NCBI GenBank assembly: GCA_026075535.2
Contig: AP026542.1
Span: 930,001-994,000, forward strand
DNA: 64,000 nt
DNA from: Tricholoma matsutake
Taxonomy: Eukaryota; Basidiomycota; Agaricomycetes; Agaricales; Tricholomataceae
Reading direction: 5' to 3'
In this document: positions 42,976-53,341 of the stretch, in pieces
Layout of the letters: every line of letters starts with the position of its first letter
How positions within the stretch are numbered: position 1 is the stretch's first letter
The notes under the pieces: model-generated
What the model was told of the DNA's origin: nothing
Seen by the model: the letters and a program-made list of their open reading frames with translations, nothing else
The model's database searches: none
Program-made: the position numbers and the translations under genes

Positions 42976-44069
42976 TCAATCCACCTCATTCATTCCACCC
43001 TTAATTTCATCGATGTCCAGCAACGGCGTTCTTCGGTAATACGAGTTGGAAGCGGATAGATAAGTATCTAGAGGCGAAGCAAGTCAGTATATCATTATTG
43101 ATGTTTTAGACGGACACTGCCGTTCATCAGCTTATGCCAGATAATGGGTATACAAGTTTCGAATCAAGTAAATACGTACTCCAGCACAAACTGACGACGC
43201 CCACGAAGACGAACCGCAAGTGAGGCGGAACAAGTGCAAAGTTGATAATTTGCGTCGGGGTGAACACAGACCTATTAATTGTACCGATGAGAGATGTGAG
43301 AGAGGACGAAGTGGTCAACAAACCAGTTTAGAATTAGTGTTGGCACATACGCCTGTGTTGAAAACAAAACGAGGTCAGGAGAAGGGGCGAGAACGATAAG
43401 GATAACAGAAACGCGCAGATTTGATGCGAGTCATCGCTTCGTGTGCTTTGCCCTCAAGGACACTCATTGAACCGAAAAACAGTACCAGTACGACTAATTA
43501 AGGTTCGATATTAGCATGGCGGGAGTATGTAGCGATGGTTGAAGGTACAGACACGGTGAAAAAGTCGTTTGATCCAGCCATACCTGTGTCGTGATCGTAT
43601 CAGCGTCATTGAGTAGGAGGCGTAAGGCACTAAGAACCCACCCTGTATACCACTGCCCTAGTTGGGCTGGCAAATTTGATCCCATTTAAGAATCGGTACC
43701 ACGTCGTTATACACGGCCCGAACATGGTTCCTTCCCCATGTCAGCACGACTACCTCACGGTAAAAGAGTGGAGATCCCGTACCGCCATAGAAAGAGAGCC
43801 GTGCCGTTCTCATGAACTACGCAGCCAACATATCAAAAGGGTGAATATCAGATCAAAAAATGCTGAACTCAAGCACGTCATGCTGTTTCCCCCGTCCCTC
43901 GATGCCTTGCTGTGCGATTACGTCGCCTGCACCGAACAGGACAGCAGCAGTGGTGCAGGTAGCCAGGTATGGGCGACGGAGGAGAAGTGTGCTGATATAC
44001 TGATTTTAGGTTGACTGAACTTAGCAAAGAAAGATTGACGTACTTGTACGCCCTTAGGAATGAAGCCAT
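42976..44069 (-). CDS. Mpv17/PMP22-family membrane protein
   Basis: Nine minus-strand exons give a 194-residue protein: 44069-44044, 43991-43877, 43816-43783, 43730-43642, 43583-43553, 43493-43417, 43352-43324, 43271-43180, 43067-42976 (TGA). Family signatures run in order: MASFLRAYN, LFGAGDVIAQQ, RTARLSFYGG, MFGPCITTWYRFL, VWLDQTTFSP, GSMSVLEGKAHEAM, AYVPTLILNW, FTPTQIINFALVPPHLRFV, and a WNTYLSASN end. Length and motifs are typical of the family (four-helix inner mitochondrial or peroxisomal membrane proteins linked to mtDNA maintenance and stress). Intron 6 (43353-43416) would have a GC donor (TCT|GCGCGT), since no GT keeps the frame; the other introns are GT-AG. Introns are 52-112 bp. No single exon is longer than 115 nt, so simple ORF scans miss the gene. 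Confidence 0.9.
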
Positions 44070-44442
44070 CAGCTTCTCAACGACGAGAACAAATCAGTGA
44101 TAAATCGAAATCAGACCTGGTTGATCAATATTATATCGATCAATTGATGGCCATTGTATCTTTTCCCACGAGTCACTTCGTTTTGCTACTGGTCGAAATA
44201 GCTGATTGCCTACAGTCATACTAATAAACTTGTACAAATCTAATCTAAATAGACATACTAATGTTTCTGGGAGCGAATGCGACTGGTCGTAATCTGAAGA
44301 CAAGAAAACTGAAAGCAGACCTCTCCTCGGATTCCATCCCAGTCGAAAACGGGGTGAGCTGAGATATGACTACGGCAACCCATGTGAGAAGCAAGCCTAA
44401 GGCGCGTCGTAGTCATGACGAAGACTCACCCATGAATGCACA
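44070..44442. other. Region between Mpv17 gene and recombinase retroelement
   Basis: Expected to hold the Mpv17 promoter and the 3' terminus of the retroelement. An inverted repeat ATGACTACG (about 44366) / CGTAGTCAT (about 44407) with about 30 nt between lies here and may belong to the element's end. Confidence 0.4.
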
Positions 44443-45693
44443 TCAAGCCTTGGGAAGGCTTCTCATCCGTAGTGGTTGTGGTTGCAAGCTGGTTGGGAGC
44501 ATCTCAATGTGCATGGCGCCCAGATAGTCCAGACAACGCCAATATTCCAAAAAGGCTTGGGAATGCCAACGTCCGAACTTCTTTACCATATCAGGTGGCA
44601 CTCCCGAAACTAGGTAAAATGTTGTACCCCCAATACGAAAACAGTGTCCAGTAATGCGGGGGTATCCTTTATTCGTCGCTCAAAGGATTCTGTTGACTCG
44701 TCGGACAAATGTGGACCTAGTGAGTGTGATTATATTATCATGTGAATCGCGGTAAGCGGCGATAGGATGGTTGATGTTGAGCCTGTTCCAGATGAAGTGC
44801 TTATGAATCGCATGGATAGGGTCAAGCGGAGCTTCCTGGCGAGGGATCCACATGTCATCTCCTCGGGCCTTCTGTGTCTTCGACCATGGCAGGTGAAGGC
44901 TGCAGGCGCCATTCTGTGCAGTGGACTCTGCAATGTGTGAAAACGTGGCATGGCGCAGTGGGTTGAATTTCTGAATATTCCGCGTTGGTGGTAACAGCTC
45001 CCCGCCGCAAAGTTGGGAGAAAAAGGAGAGGAGACATATGGCTCGGATACAGATGTCCAGCCCCGAAGATCTACTAAGGCCTCGGTTGAGATCACGAAGC
45101 ATAGAAATAGTAACAGGTGGCCTTTTGCCACGGAAAGAAGATACAGGCCTGAGCTCTTCCACACCTTTCAAGACCCGACGCCGTTGCTCTCCGCCTTGCC
45201 ACACCAGCCCCTGCTTCTCATGTTCCCTCTTTAAGGCTGTTATCTTTGCGCTGACCGTCTTCCCTGCGAAATGCCCAGCATAGGATGATGCCCATGCTAT
45301 GAGAAGATCCTCCCTGGCCGGAAAAATGTCATCGTCGTGGACGTTGAGGGCTTTGCAGAAGGATCGGAATTCCTGTAACCTGCTGGCATCTTTGGACTGA
45401 GTCGCTTTGCTCACTGCCGCATCTTGGACATTGCTGATCTTCTCCAGTAGTTCGGCTGGCATAGCTAGGGTTGAAAATGGTGGTTTCTTGCACGGCATTG
45501 GGACTCGAGGGGCATATGGGCGTGATTGGCTGTGATGGTGAGCAAAGTTACCATTGTGAATTTGTGCTAGTTGGAGTAGGTTGCTCGTCTGCTTGTCTGA
45601 ATGAGAGATGGTCCTGAGAGGGGGCATCGCGCCAGGAAGTTTGTGGTGGTTGGCAGGATGGGACACAGCGCACGTAACGTGACACGATCTCAA
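44443..45693 (-). pseudogene. Tyrosine recombinase of the retroelement
   Basis: Core-binding part: FRSFCKALNVHDDDIFPARE, LIAWASSYAGHFAGKTVSAK and LKREHEKQGLVW. Catalytic part: FFSQLCGGELLPP, LPWSKTQKARGDD, GHCFRIGGTTFYLVSGVPPD and GRWHSQAFLEYWR. The H-x-x-R box, GRWH and the Tyr are intact. The first catalytic Arg is Cys (QLC where QLR is expected; codon TGC next to GGC, so a CpG-type change). A TGA interrupts after VNRIL (about 44680). Otherwise well kept, so the copy is fairly young. Ends at TGA 44443-44445. Confidence 0.85.
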
Positions 45694-45709
45694 GTTACAT
45701 CAATGAAAC

Positions 45710-47643
45710 CTATGCAATTCTCGGGTCATGGTAGTCCACCGCTCTATGTACATATTTCTCTAAATGAAAAGGTATCTTGGGCAGAAAAGCATATAGCGAG
45801 GATTTTCCTGGGAAAACCCCCCTCGAAGGAGCATCTGCCATATTTTCTGTCGTCGGTACCCAGATAGTGGAGATCCATAATTCGTGGCCTTGGATGAGTT
45901 TGACAATTTCCCGCAATATGGCATTCTGCTGAGTGCCCCGTGATCTACCTGCCCCCAATGCCCCCACTACGCCTTTGTTATCCGAACGAACGATTATGTG
46001 GCAGTTTGAGTATTTCCCTGTAATCAAGGTGCGAACAGCCAACTCCACAGCCACCATCTCTGCCCACCCGATCTCTCGTCCTTCTGAGTTCCAACCCTCC
46101 TTGAGCTGCCATGCTAGCCATCTCCCATCAAGGATCAGTCCAATACCCCATCCTGTCGACGCATCGACAAATAAACTCGTATCCGCTGGAGTGGGGGGAC
46201 GGATAATGTCAATCCCCACAAACTGGTCCTGCAGGCGACGTCTCCACCAGCTGATGTCCTCTGATACCCCTGCTGATACCTTGTGTCTTACTTCTTCTGA
46301 ACGCCCCACCCTGAACCCCCCCCGGAATTTATACAATGCGACCATGCGTGAACGCCCCTCTGGGACAACCAGGCAGACGTGGTTCAGGATGCCAATAATC
46401 TTCTCAGTGTCCTTCGCAGAGTGCAAAGACCCAGATGTCCAGTCTGAGATATGCTCAAGGTACTTTTCCTTCTTCTTCCCTGGGAGCTCCACCCTCTTCG
46501 CAGCAAGATCCCACCAGAATCCTATGTACATGAACGCGGTCGAAAAATCAACAAATTTTGAAGGGGCCCATGGCCAGCCTAGCTCTTCCGCAATCTCCCA
46601 TATCAGGTCAGATGAGTAGGAATACTCGTGAGCGCCGTCAACCCGCGTCCCGGAGGAGTAGCATAGAAATACGAAGTCGTCCACCCATTTGATCACAGCC
46701 TCAATGCCTCGACTCATGAGTATCTTGACCATTGCATCTGCAACCCTTCCAAAGATAGCCGGTGCTGGCGACGCACCGAAATTCAGGACGTGGTCAAGAT
46801 GAATCCGGCCTTTTATCATGATAGCCAGGAAACGGCGTGCCGAAGGGTGCATTGGAATATTTCTGAATGCCGCATCGACATCAAAACCCGCTGCCTGAGT
46901 TCCCTCAGGAGCATCAGCAGCCAGGAGATAGCATCCTGAGAAGGATCCCCATGCACATTGGAATTTTTTTGAGTCTATAATCGTGTTGATGGAGGTTTCA
47001 GTGGGATCGATGATGTAATTTTCAGATGAGTCCAGAGGGAGATTCTCGAGGTCATACATTTATTCTTTGGGTATGAATGGTTTACAATAACTCGGCGTTT
47101 CGTGAGACTCTGGTCAATAACTGCGAGGGGAGCTGTGCAAAAATGTCCAATGAGGGAAAAAAGTGTGTCGGGCTCATAACCATGTGATAGTCTACCAAGT
47201 TCAATCTCCTCAGCGTATTTTGCAATAACGAAATCTTCATCTTCTTGTGAAATGTAGTGGTTCGGTGGAATGGATGTGCGAGATAAAGAGAAATTTTCCA
47301 AACTGCAGTAGAAGCCTTGCCAGAGACCCATTGGGATGTCAACAAACTCATCAAGGATGCTCGCATCCCTCAGGGCAGCTTCCCAAGCGTCCGCCTTGAG
47401 TTTGGTCACGATGGGGAAAATGCCTTCAGGCATTGCATCTTGCTGATCCGTGCGTGAGGTCGCCACACAAGGAACAGGAGTGGTTGTAGATGCAGGAGGG
47501 GCCTCATCGACAGCCAAATGGGCTGACATTATATGCGATGCAGACGACTCTACTCCTGAGAAGCTTGTCCACCCACTTTCCCTGTTCGAGCACCAGTCAC
47601 TTCGCATTTCCTTGATGGTCCTTGTGGAGGTGGGGTTCTGCAC
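45710..47643 (-). pseudogene. Reverse transcriptase and RNase H of the retroelement
   Basis: RT: SLTKRRVIVNHSYPKNK (end of the first frame), then after a one-base slip in an A run near 47065, GFDVDAAFRNIPMHPSARRF, LNFGASPAPAIFGRVADA and KWVDDFVFL. The polymerase box is VDD. RNase H: SLFVDASTGWGIGLIL, GWAEMVAVELAV, IIVRSDNKGVVGALGAG and ENMADAPSRG. A C-terminal extension runs to 45710. Apart from the slip the frame is open. Confidence 0.87.
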
Positions 47644-47767
47644 AGAGATAACATTTGAGAACAGCGGGGGGCTGGTGGGAGTGAAAAGGGGGCTGGAAGG
47701 AGGGCAGAAAAAACTGAGTGTAGCCCCCCCCTCGACCAGGGGGAAACATGCCCCCCCCTTGCACCCC

Positions 47768-48721
47768 TCAACCCCTACCTTGTATCCCTATTGAACTGCC
47801 TCCTGTGGAGCTACTAACACCCCTGTTACCACCATAGGTCGACGAGCCAGACGGAGGTTGCTTCAAGTGTTCCAGAACTGAAGGGATAATGTTCTTTATT
47901 TTGAATTTTTGGAATAAGCTCTCGTCGAAGATCAGACTGTAAGTATCGTCTCTCTGGCCAACCCATGAGGAGTAGGTCTCGATAAGGTAGCCCCTGTATG
48001 AAGACCAGTCGATAGTGAAGTCTGGCCTAGATGCGATGACACTGAAAAATTCGAGGAACATGTCTGCACAATCCAGGGCCCTCGCACCGCCTGGGTCTGT
48101 GTCGACGCCCAGGATGAGGTACTTTCTCATTCCACGGATGAAGTTCTCACGAATCTCAGTAAAATCATCTGTCGTGAGGTAGTAGTCCCTTGCCGCAGTC
48201 AACGTCTTTTGCTTCAACCTGATTTTGCCCCTCTCATTCATCCCAATCTCTGTATCAAAGGCATCAGTAGCCCTGGTCGCATTTGAACAAGCCTTGTGCA
48301 TGCAGAGTGCGAGTGGTATGTAGTTCTTGAAACCCCCTTTTAGTTCCTTGATGACGGCAGTTGGGAGTTCACTCGTAACGTTGGTGATCATTTGTGAAAA
48401 ATACTTCCTCGTTGTTCGGGGCGGCTCGACAGCTGACATTACCCTCTCCCCATCCATGGCCAATAATCCCTTTGAATTCTGAGGTGCTCCAACAATGCCC
48501 AGTGCCACAGCTATCGCCGCGATAAGATCTGAGTTCAACGTGAGTTGCGTCGCTGTCGACTGTACTGGCTCTTCTGGTGCCCCCGCCTCGGGTATGATTT
48601 TTTCGTAAGGTTGCGACTGCATTGTTGTGAGAGAGCCAACCTGAGCGTATGCTGGGAGAGGAATGGATGGTGTGCCAAGAACAGATGTGTGCATCTCTAT
48701 GCGTCGTGCTGCCATTTGCAA
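47768..48721 (-). CDS. Gag-like ORF 2 of the retroelement
   Basis: Open for 317 codons. The N-terminal part is Pro/Thr-rich; the middle has IGMNERGKIRLKQKTLTAAR, YYLTTDDFTEIRENF and GMRKYLILG, reminiscent of gag-like proteins in fungal recombinase retroelements. The tail is Gly/Ser-rich (SSTGGSSIGIQGRG). No zinc knuckle seen. Role as a nucleocapsid or coat protein is inferred from position. Confidence 0.6.
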   Translation of the reverse strand: MQMAARRIEMHTSVLGTPSIPLPAYAQVGSLTTMQSQPYEKIIPEAGAPEEPVQSTATQLTLNSDLIAAIAVALGIVGAPQNSKGLLAMDGERVMSAVEPPRTTRKYFSQMITNVTSELPTAVIKELKGGFKNYIPLALCMHKACSNATRATDAFDTEIGMNERGKIRLKQKTLTAARDYYLTTDDFTEIRENFIRGMRKYLILGVDTDPGGARALDCADMFLEFFSVIASRPDFTIDWSSYRGYLIETYSSWVGQRDDTYSLIFDESLFQKFKIKNIIPSVLEHLKQPPSGSSTYGGNRGVSSSTGGSSIGIQGRG

Positions 48722-48858
48722 AGTGTGCAGTGTTGGCTGAATACATGTGAGTATGATAGAAAGTACGTCTTAATGCAGAAACGAACACTAAGCCTGAGAG
48801 AATGTGCCTCTGCAGGTAAGCGCAACTGAAGGTCCATATGCAGATTTTGTGACCCTAA

Positions 48859-50130
48859 CTATATGCGTGTCATTGCGGTTACTACCAAGATGAATGTGCT
48901 ACGAACATGATGCAACTGGGCATGTGCGTGCATAGCCATCCATGGGCTAGCCTGAGTGCAGAAAGGTTCAGAGGTGTGCAGGCTATGCGGCCTCGGCTGA
49001 TTCTGCTTGAAATTGCCATTGCATGGACTATGCGGTCCTGACTGCGGTATGTGTTGGCTATGCTGCCTTGGGTGATTCTGCTCAAGAGGGCGGTTGTGAG
49101 GACTCTGCGGTTCTGGTTGTGTTGTGACATCAAAAATGCAAGGAAGCTCGTGCGCAGCACTCCGATGCTCACCAAAGAGTTTCCTACCAGCACTCGCCAT
49201 GCCCAGGCATTGAGATCGTGGTGAATGGACTTTGTATGTTATCCCCCCAACCAACTGAGCTGGAACGAAGCCTGGAGCATGAAAATCATCTGTCACTGGA
49301 ACTAATCCCTCTGCAGCCAGCCATGCCTTGTTGGCATCGCGCGTGCGAAGAGTATTGGAGTGTCTTCTTGCAGGAGATGGTGTGTGAGCCTCAATAGTGC
49401 TAGCATGATGAAGGAGAGGATTTTGAGAGAAGGGGCTAGAGCTGGGCGGCGTGTTAGGGACAACCACCATTGGTGAAGTGGGGTTTTGGTTCCTATCCTG
49501 ATTTTCCACCTCCTGTCCTTGCCAGGCATCAAGTAGTCTGTCACTCCGAGGTTCCTCGAAATGGGTGGGCAAGAAATCGGCCACAGATGCAAGGTGTGTA
49601 GGGTTGCGGACTCGATCCTGGGCGCCAGGTGCATCGCTCATCGCCGATCATTTGCAACCCTTTAAGGCTGCCGTGCCAATCGTCGAACTCGCCCAAGGTA
49701 AGTTGGTGTCCCGAGAGCCACCAATGTTCCCAGATGAACCCGTTGACCTGCCCAGCTGCCCGTGACTCTTCTCGCCGACATCCTCAGCCACAAGTGGTAG
49801 AACTTGATACTGGTAACCTGCCGCAGGTCTCACACCTGGGGGTGCCTTGATGATCACTGACTCTTCCACAGGCTGCTCAGGTTTCGACCTCGCCAGAGCT
49901 ACACATGATGAACACCGAAGATCCATCGAAAAGAGACCCGCACCAGCTGGGGCCTTGACCCGCCAGCCTGATTTCCTCGTAGTACCTTTCTCCACCTCGA
50001 CAGGTGCCAACTTGAGAGCGTCAGAGAGTGGTTCAGACCCATGACCGCTCTCGGAACTATTAGCTGTCATTCCTGAATGTGAGATCTGGGCAATGACTCC
50101 CGCTCCATGTCCCTCTGCATTGGCTGACAT
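48859..50130 (-). pseudogene. Gag-like ORF 1 of the retroelement
   Basis: From MSANAEGHGAGVIAQISHSG, interrupted by one TGA (after KGCK, at an apparent CGA) and continuing to 48859. Rich in His, Gln and Pro, with short HSPHNR/HSPCNG repeats (about 49000-49110). I do not recognise a domain; the position before RT suggests a gag role. Confidence 0.5.
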
Positions 50131-50175
50131 GATCTGCAAAATTGCAAGAAATTGATATCGCAGTCGATGCAACAA

Positions 50176-50567
50176 CTGAGAACGTAAGGAACAAGAATCT
50201 ATCCTGTAGTGGTGAAAGCGAAAGGTAAAGAATCAACACTATCACATGATCTCTATGCATCATCATTCTCCTCATGTGCAAAACACCAGTACACTACACT
50301 CGTGCCTCGCTCATCTACCTCCACCTTTAGACATAGTAGCCAGGCATTTTGGTTGGGATACAGTCACAGACAAACAAACACAACAAATTTGATATCTCAT
50401 GATCAACTCTGATTGCAGATTCAGAGTCGGGATGGTGAGAAACGTCTAAAAACACACAACGTCTGCCCAAGTTTCTCAGTTTCCCAGTGTCCAGTTTCTA
50501 GGAACTGAGAAACTAATGGAAACCAATGAAAACCCAGAAATTTTTTTTGTGTTTTGCTGATGCCATG
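50176..50567. other. No gene seen
   Basis: Likely contains the 5' end of the retroelement. 50440-50560 has short repeats of GTTTCTCAG / CTGAGAAAC in both orientations. Confidence 0.3.
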
Positions 50568-50929
50568 TGTTGAGAATGACACCATGAGTGCATGCAAACA
50601 CCGTATTGCCAAATATGGATCTCGGCAGGTTAATTGATGCATGTTCTATACTTAGCACATCCCTTTGATGCATGTGTTTGTATCTGTGTCACGGATACCT
50701 TTATACCATTCTCCTTTATCTAACATGACTCGTATATATACAGTAGACAGATACCAGATCACCTCAGTCACTTATACAGAGACTGAGGTGAGTAATGACT
50801 TATTATTCAGTAGCGAACGATTACTTACTGTACTTATAGTTCACTCTTGTTGTACTAGGTACAGTACTAATAGAGTCACTTATACAGAGACTGAGTTCAC
50901 TCTTGTTGTACTAGGATTGATTTTCTACA
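50568..50929 (+). repeat. copia-family solo LTR with target-site duplication
   Basis: 362 bp, TGTTGAG...TTCTACA, flanked by perfect CCATG duplications (50563-50567 and 50930-50934) with no internal domain: a solo LTR left by LTR recombination. It diverges from the LTR at 23293 but has the same structure: TATATATACAG box, CACCTCAGTC/GACTGAGGTG inverted repeat, an intron-like segment (50788-50839, GTGAGT...TATAG) and a joined copy of its flanks (50874-50915). Confidence 0.93.
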
Positions 50930-51229
50930 CCATGAACAATTTGTCACCTTGCTTGCCAAGGCCCCCCCCCTTTTGGTATGGTTCATGCATTATATTAATA
51001 AGTACAAATTCAGTATCTCCTAATATGTAATCTGAGTTTTGTCATGTAGTACATATCTAGTGATAGTTCCATGCAGGATGTTGCACTGCTCCATACAACA
51101 TACATCCTGCCATACTCCTCATCTTTGTGAAAAGTGATGGAAGTTGCTCCACAATGTATAAGCTGTCTTTTTACTCAGTTATTTATTCTGCTACCAAATT
51201 GTTTGGATCAGTGCCATTTGGACAGATTC

Positions 51230-51800
51230 CTGGTGGTTGACAAGCCATTTCAAAATCACTGCAGGTCTCTTACCAGTATTAAGTGCTAAACTTGAGGGGA
51301 CCAGAAGGGTTCAGGTTTCTGGATGGAATCTGAGTGGGTCACACTCAAACTTAATTGCTGCTTACCTACATGCTTTGAAAGCTTTAAAATGCAATCTTTC
51401 CAAGTCTCCTTTCCTCTTCTGTAATGCCACTGCTCTCCTCACAATCAAATCTCCCATTGAAAGAATTGATCTCAGTGCTAGTAACAGATACATCACATCT
51501 ACTATATTCAATGGTAATATTGGGTGTGTGCCCATTGCCACATAATAGGGTGAGGACCCATGTGCTTTCTAATGGTCACTCTTTCCATCCAAAACACTGA
51601 ATAAGCCACCTGAGACCATCTACTCTCAACACCATCTGCTGCCTTGTATAACACCTGCCTGATATTGAAATGTAATTTTTCCACCATTCCATTTACTTTG
51701 GAGTTATATCCACTTATCCTGATATGCATTATGTGATAGTGCTTCCTAAGATATTCCATATTCCAATGCTTTAATAAATACCAGTGCATCATGTGCTTTT
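51230..51800 (-). pseudogene. Retroelement integrase C-terminal relic
   Basis: Minus strand: EYLRKHYHIMHIRISGYNSK, VNGMVEKLHFNIRQVLYKA, YSVFWMERVTIRKHMG (51792-51508), continuing with decayed frames to about 51230 (DLIVRRAVALQKRKGDLERL). The VE before KLHF sits where the catalytic Glu is expected. A different lineage from the gypsy piece next to it. Confidence 0.65.
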
Positions 51801-52281
51801 GCTACTGCTGCTTCTGTCTGTACCTTTTGTATCTTAGATATGAAGTCTTCTACTGATTGTACCTTGATCTCCCTCTGGGGTTCTATGCCCATGTGGGGAT
51901 GATACCTGTATTTGGCAACATTTGGGTAGCCAAATGGAAGTTATTATTGTGGGAAAATTTGGCAATTGCCAGCCATTTGGGCCAGTCAGTTTGTCAGTAG
52001 TTAAAAAACATGCATAGGTACTGCTCCAACTCTCAATTCATTCTCTCTTGTCTGCCCATCTGTCTTTGGGTGACATGCCATAGATAATTTGGTTTGAATA
52101 CCCAATATGTTGTTCAGTTCTCACATAAATGTGGAAGCAAACTGTGGTCCACAATCAGAGATAACAGTATCAGGTAATCCATGTAATCTCCATACCTGAT
52201 TCAGATAGAGGCACACCAAGCCTAACAATGAGGTTTCTGTACTGATAGGAATAATATGGACCTCCTTAGTAAAGCGGTCGC
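51801..52281 (-). pseudogene. Ty3/gypsy integrase relic
   Basis: Minus strand: DRFTKEVHIIPISTETSLLG, RLHGLPDTVISDCGPQFAS, LGIQTKLSMACHPKTDGQT, then VEDFISKIQKVQTEAAVAKA. The second Asp (SDCGPQF) is present. Many stops. Cut at 52281, where a TGTTAGG sequence begins. Confidence 0.7.
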
Positions 52282-53341
52282 TGTTAGGAAACAGCCCCAT
52301 TATCTAATAAAACTTCATGTTTATTTTATTATGTCAAATTATGCAGCATGCTACATTACACTGAATTATGCTACACTTTGCTAGCATGAGAATTTTATTT
52401 TGTGTGCATCAATATGTACCTGCATGTACATGCGCGTCAGTAGCAACAATGTACAATATATGAAACATAGTATATAAACCTTGAACACACACCTAGGGGA
52501 CCCCAGTTGTGTTCTCTTAGATATTCCACCTACACTTGTGGTGCAAAATGCCTTTCTCAACCAGCTATTCTATTAATAACCCCTTGCATCAAAACCATCA
52601 ATTTCCCCATCATGCATGCACATTCCACCCCCTTCTTGTAGAGAGAACCTGCATGGTCTTAGCTAGCAGATAGTGAACAGAAGAACACAACTTCCCATAT
52701 CAGTGCACCTTCTCTTACTTGTGCATACATCATTGTTTCATTGTGCCACATCTGATCACTCATCCTTTTGGAATGAGTGAGAAGTACTACATAAATTATA
52801 ATCTACCTTTCTTTTGTAAGCTGATGCCAGGCCTCACCTTACACAGTGATGAGGCAGCACTCATTATTAGGACAGCTCCAACCAGACAACCAATTGGATC
52901 TGGTTTAGTTACAATTTACATTACTCTATTCAGACAACTATTTTAGTTACAAGCTGAATTCAGTGATAACTCTGGGATCAGGCACCTTAGCCAAAGAAGT
53001 GATTCATCACAGATCTATCCATTAACTTCTAATCCCAGTCCTAATTCTGTTCCCACACCAGCACTAGAGGTGAAGATTGATGCACTTACAGCACAAGTAG
53101 TGTATATTGTGGGTACAGGAATATCCGTGGTATTCACGTGATGGTGTACACAGGTACAGGTATGGTATCCAAAAAATCAAACCTGTAGCACATGGTAACC
53201 CATTGCATGGTGTTGTGGGTTTTAACAGGTTTTGGATTCAGCTTTATTTCCACTTCCAAATGATCCAATATTTAGCCTACATGGTAGAGTATTTGCAAAG
53301 ATATGAGGGATTTTGTGGGCCAACATCAGCAAAATCAAAGG
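52282..53341 (+). other. AT-rich insertion, possibly LTR-like at its left end
   Basis: Begins TGTTAGGAAACAGCCCC at the break in the integrase. It has a TATATAAACC box near 52472 and AATAA motifs near 52573, as an LTR in plus orientation would. I found no second copy or duplication, so this is a guess. A short ORF (52719-52946) follows; nothing recognised. Confidence 0.3.

Larger units (their letters stand above)
44443..50175 (-). mobile_element. Tyrosine-recombinase retrotransposon (DIRS/Ngaro-like), minus strand
   Basis: Gag-like ORFs (50130-47768), RT and RNase H (47643-45710) and a tyrosine recombinase (45693-44443) in that order, with no integrase and no LTRs. The order fits Ngaro/PAT-like members of the DIRS group. 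Ends are not defined: I did not find split direct or inverted terminal repeats by eye. Confidence 0.85.

Noticed and set aside
44443..45693. Bacterial or phage integrase by transfer
   Set aside because: It is adjacent to and on the same strand as RT and RNase H, and a second copy has the same order, so it belongs to a DIRS/Ngaro-like element.
52282..52600. A definite third LTR family
   Set aside because: It has the look of an LTR (TG start, TATA, AATAA), but there is no second copy, CA end or target duplication that I can show.
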